A stretch of DNA of 21,129 nt, taken from assembly GCA_934434905.1 (NCBI GenBank), contig CAKSAI010000018.1:1-21129 (forward strand), written 5' to 3'. This document shows, piece after piece, positions 16,501-21,129 of the stretch. Every line of letters begins with the position of its first letter. Positions within the stretch are counted from its first letter, which is position 1. The position numbers and the translations under genes are program-made. The notes under the pieces were generated by a model, which worked only from the letters and a program-made list of their open reading frames with translations, was not told where the DNA came from and made no database searches. The DNA is from an uncultured Lachnospiraceae bacterium. Lineage in GTDB: Bacteria > Bacillota > Clostridia > Lachnospirales > Lachnospiraceae.

Positions 16501-17345
16501 TCTTTGGATATGTGGGAACAAACGGAACAGTTAAAAATCTTCGGATTGAAAACAGTTATATTAAGAATGAAGCAAACGGAGGCAACGGCTGGTTTACCGG
16601 GAGTATAGCGGGAAAACTCGATGGTGGCATGGATTCCGTACAGGTCGGAGAGAATGTTATCGTAAGCAGCAAACTCCGTGTAACAGGTGGTCTGATAGGT
16701 CAATTTGGCAATAGTACAACCGGACAGATAACAAATTGCTGGTTCGCGGGAAAAGTAATAGCATATGCGCAAAATATTGGCGGGCTGGTAGGTCGCATCA
16801 GCGCGGCTTCGGCAGACCGTCCAACGTTGAAGAACTGTCTGTTTACCGGAGAGATCACAGCCTGGGATAATATTGTAGGAGGACTTGTAAATGTAGATAA
16901 TAATGTTACATCGGTCAGCATGGAGAATTGTCTGGTTCGAGGTACGATTAATGCCAGATATGCGTCCTCCCTTGGCGCAGTAAGTGGCTATAATACAGGC
17001 GCAGTAAAGGTCGATAATGTATACAGTGCAATTACATTGAGGGTGCTGAATGCAGATGGAAGCATATCCGGAACGAGAACAGAGACCAGTCCGGTGACAG
17101 GTGTAATACCCGTAACAGAGGAACAGATAAAGGGCGAAGCAGCAGCTTCCAGTCTCGACGGTTTTGACTTCTATAGCACCGAGAATCCGGAGGGGGTCTG
17201 GGTAATAACGGACAATGGACCGGAGCTTAAGTGGAATGTTACAAAGAAAGCATCGACTTTTCTTCAAAGAGCTATTCGGTGGAGCAAGGGGCAAGTCCGT
17301 CAGTGTGTAGAAATGACAGAAGGAAGAGAGAAGAAGGATGCATAA
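10515..17345 (+). CDS. Giant GLUG-repeat, right-handed beta-helix-like surface protein (2276 aa)
   Basis: An uninterrupted 2276-residue protein with AAAAGGAGG (10495-10503) 11 bases before its ATG. Residues 7-32 are a hydrophobic segment after MSMKKK, acting as a membrane anchor or uncleaved signal. The rest is six units of about 340-390 residues (starting at W53, W395, W764, W1132, W1522 and W1889). Each unit has a T/SWY start, a hydrophobic F-x-I...L stretch, a FAGTFDG...T-I-x-G-[VIL]-Y turn, several GG[IL][VI]G GLUG motifs with NC-x-x-x-G strands, and a KAY-x-x-T-x-LDF...P-x-LK end. GLUG repeats are known from large surface proteins, including IgA1 peptidase N-termini, and predict stacked beta-helix coils. 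I see no peptidase HExxH motif, no LPxTG and no dockerin. The last ~35 residues are basic. Adhesion to, or holding of, a polymer is inferred; a polysaccharide lyase activity, seen in other beta-helices, cannot be excluded. Confidence 0.88.
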   Translation: MSMKKKIIAITAVAVGILLLSFLLAAGIQLLVRNEDKPVAEEPKDGNVLNVSWYNETDTEFVIRTAEELREFSELSEFYTFEGQTIRLENDIVLNEGNAADWAETAPANRWAPVSNFAGTFDGQGHTISGLYARSYEAPMAMFENTSRSCVIRNVKLVNSYIETGGASGAASFVARGDGKFYQLYSEAVIVNKGDRAGGIIALTDKAATLEECWFAGSINSTGRFMGGIVGTVMSGYANIKHCLFSGSIYSSNTNFSWETVDGVELGGLCGSIRQKAAAVIDDSYVSGLVSSAFNKYSGAVVGLIYTDGTVVATNTYTSTVVAGKGAIGDGSSHATSGPITMNISEMTGIKAYQWTTLDFENYWAAVEDSTPVLKYFAGPGLSLTGIEKEYDISWYKEEEETFTISNLREMYGFALLSQENNFKDKTIRLGNDIVVNEGKALEWAEGKNLPIMPWFVVGSQGMPFAGTFDGQGHTISGVYYKAFTDCAGVFASAAYGSTIQNLKVKNCFIDASGDKERRYVGGVIGATKGNLDTIYSDSIVHCDGYETGGIVGYVNYHDPALETVQKINNCWFNGRVAGGSLRRAGGVIGTVTYQTGGLDCHTEISNCLNTGTVISERINSSDGFGGMYVGGLIGYVWGGFQLDVRDCLNVGSIAVQYNTYVGSFIGYGSGNTKITMENCYTTKESYQNQGASVAHGGFSKANRTGDVTIMPESILIGANAYKYTMLDFSKYWGLVENDTPVLLSFAGNIMSTKGLTRMIDTSWYSAGKKSFVINSVQELYGLYQLSLMDSFEGKTITLGADVNINSGWTAGESVPENIFFPISRFAGTFDGNNRTISGVYIQEGGKDGIGLFDSLASTGTIRNLILENSYIESAGSKTSNTGWYTGGLVGLLEGGNISGVYVKNDVIVRSNMPYCGGIVGNWQGDSTISCCWFAGIVDHNDVTNKGLTGGIVGGASKKGTRTIENCLNTGTVIGYTWDIGGLIGGTPAGEKEEVIVAMKNSVCTGEIVSKTHNYYVGSLIGGLEAESSRFSASNVYTTDKIRTDKTYRSDNRVPGFGYIKKNVINGASMKLPDSMLKGVKAYTNTALDFWSSTNTTGVWAATGEGPQLKRFSTSTTIVNSFANVQRPNTDWYYSKLVNSAVPEGTTFELASAADFFGFAQIVNLGIDTFKGHTVRLTKSIDLNPEWTAGTEFPENGNVWSMIGSGVEIFNGTFDGGFHTIRGIYIYSENSDGVGMFTTIGQDGKIKNLKLENSYIESNNDISGNNGYCTGSFAGIMNGTAEFLYAGNDVKVISNKPTIGGLIGKFDSAKGQIANSWFSGTVTGTFEEGALNNVCGRRVGGIIGTVDKNVPADKAVLSNCIFDGIVYSYDYIAGGLVGLIVGPNVKIENCLNDGTVYAGHGGRLSSVVGYFEGASASAVFTNVYTTGRLYKLDGSETRKENMESSGNIDVADRFTGGYTPLSAEELKGKKAYVNTELDFWSNTNASGIWAAIEGTSPEIRKLSTAEGQIDNFDGVVKLDYDWYYEALEANPGAEHITFEIATISELAALAKLVNGGTESFAGHTVKLTSPVYDFNPDWVAGEPFPEDGNVWMPVGKDNNIFKGTFTGEYQEGGSAVIRGIYVEAASQYIGLFGDVWGNIQNLKLENSVISSTQSFTGGIVGRLWSGNVKNIFVADTVTVKNSAAVAGGIVGRFSYGRDTDQNIIRGGRISNCWFAGEVIGNTRVGGIVGQIMWTSGDGIVMDNCLFNGIVRATDGSAGGLVGHNWDNSTLQYCVSNGRVCSDAAENVGAVVGESNITGVAVYAIEKVFKNDGTTENMASNKAGYKAMTEAQLTGIKAYENTDLDFYWKDRNEGGIWTAITDAGPELKQFSESQAQITDLSAAMKPTTEWYESKLVDGKVKAGTVFEIASIGELTTISRLVAGGVSFKDCTIQLRKNGNYELNAGWDARMMSAPVGEDAVIWTPIGSPGNKFEGTFDGNGATVKGIYVSQAADCTGFFGYVGTNGTVKNLRIENSYIKNEANGGNGWFTGSIAGKLDGGMDSVQVGENVIVSSKLRVTGGLIGQFGNSTTGQITNCWFAGKVIAYAQNIGGLVGRISAASADRPTLKNCLFTGEITAWDNIVGGLVNVDNNVTSVSMENCLVRGTINARYASSLGAVSGYNTGAVKVDNVYSAITLRVLNADGSISGTRTETSPVTGVIPVTEEQIKGEAAASSLDGFDFYSTENPEGVWVITDNGPELKWNVTKKASTFLQRAIRWSKGQVRQCVEMTEGREKKDA
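10671..17240 (+). repeat. Six tandem protein-coding repeat units (three A-type, three B-type)
   Basis: Units begin at about 10671, 11697, 12804, 13908, 15078 and 16179 and are 342, 369, 368, 390, 367 and about 355 codons long. Units 1-3 start S-W-Y and go directly into the first strand. Units 4-6 start D/E-W-Y and carry a ~12-residue insertion, for example KLV...VPEGTTFELAS. Unit 3 is intermediate: it has the short A-type start but a B-like GWTAGESVPEN. The units have diverged at DNA level, so this is an old duplication rather than a recent slippage array. GGAACCTT(T/C)GACG-like blocks recur at the FDG turn. Confidence 0.8.
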
Positions 17346-18915
17346 TTTGAAGAAAAGATTGTCGGCTTTATTTATTGTTATATTCATCCTGCTCGGAATA
17401 TCTGCCTGTGGCACAAAGCCACAGGCAAGAGCAGGAAGTGCCGCAGAAGATGGAATCGTACTTATTGCATGTTCAGATTTCCAGAATCCTGATGGCAATG
17501 ATGCAGGCAGGGATGCTTTGCAAGATATCTTGTCAGCAATAAAGAAGGCGGGGATCACAGAAGCAGATGGATTTTTTTCCTGCGGAGATTACGACTATGA
17601 TCTGACACGGAAGGAATCGGAGACCAAGGATGGAGTTGATGCGCTAAGAGAGGCTGTCGGCGGTATTGTGACAGAAAATATGGTATTTGTACAGGGAAAT
17701 CATGATTCCGAGATCGGAACCGCCGGAATGTCTCCCAGTGGAAACAATGATCCGAAGAGTGGTGCATATGGTGTTTTTGTAATAAACGAAGATGATTATA
17801 TGTGGGGCAATGAAGGCGGGCAGAAGGAGCAGAGGGTCATGAAGACGGCTCAGAGGCTGATTGAATATCTCAACGATAAGCTGAAGGAAGGATATGACAA
17901 GCCCATTTTTGTATTGTCGCATCTCCCTTTGCATTACAGTATGCGGACGGTAATAGAAGGCGATGCGAAATATGCCGGATACCTTTTTGATGTGCTGAAT
18001 AAGGCGGGAAAGAAGGGACTTAATATCATCTTCCTGTATGGACATGATCATAACAATGGCTGGGACGACTATCTTGGCGGAGCCTGCGTGTACCTGGCAA
18101 AAGGTGATACTCTTCTGATCGCTTCCGGCAGTACCGAGAAGTTTCAGGGAGAGACCTTATGCTTTACCTATATGAATGCCGGATATACCGGATATTATGG
18201 AAATCAGAATGGTGCGGATGACGCACTGACGATGTCTGTATTCCGAATCAGAGATGACGAGGTTGAAATCTGCCGCTATTCTAAGACGGGTGTTCACGAT
18301 CTGAAGTCTGCCGGAAAGAGAAATTCATACAAAAATGAGAGCGCGTATGAACCCAATGAGACAGTCTGGAAATCGCCGCAGAGCATTTCATTAACAGCTG
18401 TTACGGATACTGCGCCGCTTGAGGATCTGCTGGAGCCGGTTTCGAAGGAAGGACGCTGTTATCGGCAGGTGGAGAGTGCAAAGGAACTGAAAGATGGCGG
18501 AAGATATCTGCTTATCTATGAAGAACAAAGCAGTCTGATGATTCCCCAGGTTGTGACTAAGGACAACGAAAGTGGGGAACGCACCGGACTGGAGCTGAAA
18601 AGTATCATGACCTTCGATGAAGATGTCATTTATGGCGAGTATAGTCCAGAGGAGTGGATGTTTACCAAGGAAAATGGCGGTTGGAAACTAGGACATGAAC
18701 AGGACTATCTGGAATTTACTACTATATCAGACAGGAATACTGTGATTCTCGGGAGCAGTGGAACCATACTTCAGGCAGAGGATAACGGAAAGAAGGAATT
18801 TCTGTTTGGAACAGAAACCGCATATCTGAATTATAACAACAGGGGACTAATCGATACTTTTGGCAGAAAGGCAAATGCAGCAAAGTTCTTGATCTATGAA
18901 CTGGTATCGGAATAA
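17338..18915 (+). CDS. Calcineurin-like metallophosphoesterase lipoprotein
   Basis: A 525-residue exported protein whose ATG overlaps the end of the giant gene by 8 bp, behind a GAGAAGAAGG ribosome binding site, which strongly suggests co-translation. Signal region 4-23 ends in the lipobox ISAC with Cys24. The metallophosphoesterase domain (about 38-330) has the ordered metal motifs: S-D47-F-Q49, G-D84, G-N121-H122-D123, S-H195 and G-H236-D-H238. Q49 replaces the usual His of DxH, a variation found in some family members. A linker leads to a C-terminal domain (about 365-525) rich in G, W, Y and L with repeated YLLIY / FLFG / FLIYEL strands; it looks like a beta-rich binding module but I cannot name it. 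It would cleave phosphomono- or diesters at the cell surface; the substrate is unknown. Confidence 0.88.
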   Translation: MHNLKKRLSALFIVIFILLGISACGTKPQARAGSAAEDGIVLIACSDFQNPDGNDAGRDALQDILSAIKKAGITEADGFFSCGDYDYDLTRKESETKDGVDALREAVGGIVTENMVFVQGNHDSEIGTAGMSPSGNNDPKSGAYGVFVINEDDYMWGNEGGQKEQRVMKTAQRLIEYLNDKLKEGYDKPIFVLSHLPLHYSMRTVIEGDAKYAGYLFDVLNKAGKKGLNIIFLYGHDHNNGWDDYLGGACVYLAKGDTLLIASGSTEKFQGETLCFTYMNAGYTGYYGNQNGADDALTMSVFRIRDDEVEICRYSKTGVHDLKSAGKRNSYKNESAYEPNETVWKSPQSISLTAVTDTAPLEDLLEPVSKEGRCYRQVESAKELKDGGRYLLIYEEQSSLMIPQVVTKDNESGERTGLELKSIMTFDEDVIYGEYSPEEWMFTKENGGWKLGHEQDYLEFTTISDRNTVILGSSGTILQAEDNGKKEFLFGTETAYLNYNNRGLIDTFGRKANAAKFLIYELVSE

Positions 18916-18969
18916 AGAAGTGCAACGAAGAGAAAGGTTTGTAAGAGATTATAGGAAGGAGGTGGAGAA

Positions 18970-21129
18970 ATGGATCCTGTATTTGAAAATATTGTTTCAG
19001 GCACATATGAGAATCGTCTTTATCCGTTTATGTGGCTGCGGAACGGAGAGCACGAGCAGATACCACAGTATATCGAAACCATTCAAAGAATGGGACAGAA
19101 TGCTCTCTGCGTAGAGTCACGTACCCATGAATTTTTTTGTGAGGACGAATGGTGGGAGGATATGGGACTCATTCTTTCAGAGTGCGAAAAACGTGGAATG
19201 GGTGTCTGGCTTCTGGACGATAAGCGTTTCCCTACAGGCTATGCCAATGGGGCAATCGGGAAGAAGTATCCGGAGTGTCGGGGCCGGACGCTGATCGAAC
19301 GATCTGTGGATGTTGTTGGTCCTGTCAAGGATGCATACTGCCAGATTATGTTCCGAAGTCCTTCGGACAGGTTGCTGGGGGTGTATGCTTACAGGCGGAT
19401 GGCCTATGGAAATGAAGTTTCCGGTGAGCCGATATGCCTGAACGAGGGAGTCAGCGGTAGCAGAGTGTATTTTGAACTGCCTGATGGGATATGGCGGATC
19501 TGCTACTTTATTCATACCGCAGATTTTATTGCCTCGGATTATATAAATATGGTGGATGAAAAATCCTGTGAAGTATTAATAAGAGAGGTTTATGAATCCC
19601 ACTATGAACATTTCGGAAAATATTTTGGAAATACCTTCAGAGGCTTTTTCTCAGATGAACCGGCATTTCGGAATGATTATTACGAGCCCAAATTGTTTAA
19701 GGGGAATCCCTATGACCGCAGAATCGGTGACGCAGGGCTGGCGTTGCCTTATTCCGAGGAATTGCTGGACTGCATGCGCAGGCAGTTAGGGGAGGATCCT
19801 ATCCCGTATCTTTACGGCTTATGGTATGACTATGAAGAGAAAAGCCCGAAGTTGCGCCATTGCTTTATGGATTGTGCAACAAGATTGTATCAGAAGAATT
19901 TCAGCAGAAGGATAGGTGACTGGTGCCGGAGGCACGGTGTGGAATATATAGGTCATGTCATAGAAGATAATGGATGTCATACAAGAATGGCATATGGCGC
20001 AGGACATTATTTTCGGGCAGTTAGCGGCCAGAGCATGAGTGGAATCGATGTGGTGCTTCATCAGGTGGAACCTGGTTTTTCGGATCGGTCTAAAATCATT
20101 TCCTTCGGAAAATTCGGGGACGGGGAATTCTTTCATTACGGGCTGGCAAAATTAGCGTCCTCTGCGTCGCATATGTTCCCGCACATGAAAAACAGGGCGT
20201 TGTGTGAAATCTTTGGTGCCTATGGCTGGGCAGAAAGCATTCCTTTGATGAAGTGGCTGTGCGATTTCATGCTTGTGCGGGGAATTAATCATTTTGTACC
20301 TCATGCGTTTTCCTTAAAGCAAAGGGATATGGATAGTCCACCACATTTTAATGCGGCAGGTTTTCCGCAAAAGGAAGGCTATAGAGCTTTGATGGACTAT
20401 ATGAACAAGATGTCGGAAGTACTGATCGGCGGAGTACATATATGTGACGCGGCAATTCTCTACCATGCGGAACTGGAATGGTGGAATTACGAATGCATGC
20501 CCTGTGAGAAACCGGCGAAACAACTCTATGATAGTCTTATGGACTATGATTTTGTCGATATGGATACGTTAAAAACCGCGTTAGTCAGCAATAAAAGGCT
20601 CGTGATTCACGAGGAAACATACGCTTGTCTGATCATTCCGCATGCCGCCTCCTGTCCGTCGGAGCTGGTGGCTCTGCTAGAAAAATTGTCAGAACAAGGA
20701 CTGGATATTATTTTTATAAATGAACGCCCAGCCGAGGGGATAGGACGAAAGGTGATGCTGGAGGAGCTGGCTGGTGATATGTTGGCAAACCAATACAAAC
20801 ACATCAGGGCGTCCTGCGAAGGAGGCCTGGTTCGGTTCTATCATAAAAAACACGAAGACAGAGATGTATATATGTTTTTTAATGAAGCTGTCCACGAAGA
20901 GGCAGAACTTCAGATCTATACGGACAACAAAACCGTTAATTTCCTGGATCTGGCAAACAATGACTTTTATTCGCTGCCGGAAAGGGAAGGGAAAGTAATT
21001 TTCAGACTGGAGCCGTATCAGTCGGTTCTGGTATACATGGGAGATTTTGAAAAATTTCCGGAGAAAAATACGACAGAAGTTGATCGGTTTGTTCTTTCCG
21101 AAGGCTGGAATATATCGCTCTATGACACC
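18970..21129 (+). CDS. GH106-like glycoside hydrolase, putative alpha-L-rhamnosidase (3' end cut by window edge)
   Basis: The frame runs from the ATG at 18970 to the last base without a stop: 720 codons seen, more to come. AAGGAGG (18956-18962) sits 7 bases upstream. The start has no signal peptide, so the enzyme is predicted cytoplasmic. Features I recognise: WLLDDKRFPTGYANG (about 80-94), common in this group; FFSDEP with candidate catalytic E230; GHVIEDNG with E332 as a second candidate acid; then a G-x-D-V-V-L-H-Q segment. The family is generally around 1000 residues, so a C-terminal beta-sandwich part is probably outside the window. GH106 enzymes remove alpha-L-rhamnose; the family placement is moderate and an uncharacterised relative with another specificity is possible. 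It is 54 bp after the phosphoesterase gene and probably co-transcribed. Confidence 0.8.
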   Translation, partial: MDPVFENIVSGTYENRLYPFMWLRNGEHEQIPQYIETIQRMGQNALCVESRTHEFFCEDEWWEDMGLILSECEKRGMGVWLLDDKRFPTGYANGAIGKKYPECRGRTLIERSVDVVGPVKDAYCQIMFRSPSDRLLGVYAYRRMAYGNEVSGEPICLNEGVSGSRVYFELPDGIWRICYFIHTADFIASDYINMVDEKSCEVLIREVYESHYEHFGKYFGNTFRGFFSDEPAFRNDYYEPKLFKGNPYDRRIGDAGLALPYSEELLDCMRRQLGEDPIPYLYGLWYDYEEKSPKLRHCFMDCATRLYQKNFSRRIGDWCRRHGVEYIGHVIEDNGCHTRMAYGAGHYFRAVSGQSMSGIDVVLHQVEPGFSDRSKIISFGKFGDGEFFHYGLAKLASSASHMFPHMKNRALCEIFGAYGWAESIPLMKWLCDFMLVRGINHFVPHAFSLKQRDMDSPPHFNAAGFPQKEGYRALMDYMNKMSEVLIGGVHICDAAILYHAELEWWNYECMPCEKPAKQLYDSLMDYDFVDMDTLKTALVSNKRLVIHEETYACLIIPHAASCPSELVALLEKLSEQGLDIIFINERPAEGIGRKVMLEELAGDMLANQYKHIRASCEGGLVRFYHKKHEDRDVYMFFNEAVHEEAELQIYTDNKTVNFLDLANNDFYSLPEREGKVIFRLEPYQSVLVYMGDFEKFPEKNTTEVDRFVLSEGWNISLYDT

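Noticed and set aside
10671..17240. DNA repeat array or CRISPR
   Set aside because: The repeats are diverged ~1.1-kb protein-coding units in one continuous frame, with no short identical repeats and spacers.
10515..17345. IgA-type metallopeptidase (M26), suggested by GLUG repeats
   Set aside because: No HExxH zinc motif or peptidase domain is present; only the repeat type is shared.
16410..17558. 382-codon minus-strand open frame across the giant gene and phosphoesterase junction
   Set aside because: It overlaps two strongly supported + strand genes and spans their 8-bp overlap; its Cys/Ile-rich translation looks like a reverse shadow.
18896..19114. 72-codon + strand frame between the phosphoesterase and GH106-like genes
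   Set aside because: It overlaps both genes out of frame and has no ribosome binding site; the GH106-like ATG at 18970 has an ideal one.

Overview
The window looks like an accessory carbohydrate-utilisation locus from a gut-type Clostridia, most likely a Lachnospiraceae relative. This is inferred from the moderate GC content, the strong AAGGAGG-type ribosome binding sites, the YesN/YesM-type two-component pair, the LplB/YtcP/LplA-type ABC importer without its own ATPase, and the DUF4091 and GH106-like enzymes. The species cannot be fixed from sequence reading alone. Every gene I can support is on the + strand; I see no RNA genes, insertion sequences or CRISPR arrays.

Layout. (1) 1-4970: a DUF4091 putative glycoside hydrolase (open at the left edge), an SGNH-family esterase, an AraC-type response regulator and its sensor histidine kinase, tightly packed and probably co-transcribed. 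(2) 4971-5215: the largest gap, AT-rich, with a 9-bp direct repeat at 30-bp spacing upstream of two TATAAT boxes that lie in an 11-bp direct repeat; this is the best place for a regulated promoter. (3) 5216-8932: two ABC permeases overlapping by 4 bp and a lipoprotein solute-binding protein. (4) 8933-9047: a gap with a perfect 11-bp stem-loop. (5) 9048-18915: three predicted exported proteins in a row: a membrane-anchored ComEC-type metallo-beta-lactamase-fold hydrolase, a 2276-residue GLUG/beta-helix repeat protein made of six units, and a lipoprotein calcineurin-like metallophosphoesterase. The last two genes overlap by 8 bp. (6) 18970 to the right edge: a GH106-like glycoside hydrolase, 720 codons visible and still open.

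How it may work together (inference). The sensor kinase detects an extracellular cue and the AraC-type regulator turns on the importer. Oligosaccharides are captured by the binding protein and imported by the two permeases, powered by an ATPase encoded elsewhere (MsmX-like). Inside, the esterase, DUF4091 protein and GH106-like enzyme, none of which shows a signal peptide in the visible sequence, would trim them. The unusual part is the exported cassette: two metal-dependent hydrolases of phosphoesterase-capable folds flank a giant beta-helix surface protein, and no obvious secreted glycosidase is visible. A phosphate-bearing or phosphodiester-linked glycan (for example teichoic acid, capsule or another phosphoglycan) is one possible target, but this is a hypothesis. 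This cassette is the best candidate for an undescribed system in the window.
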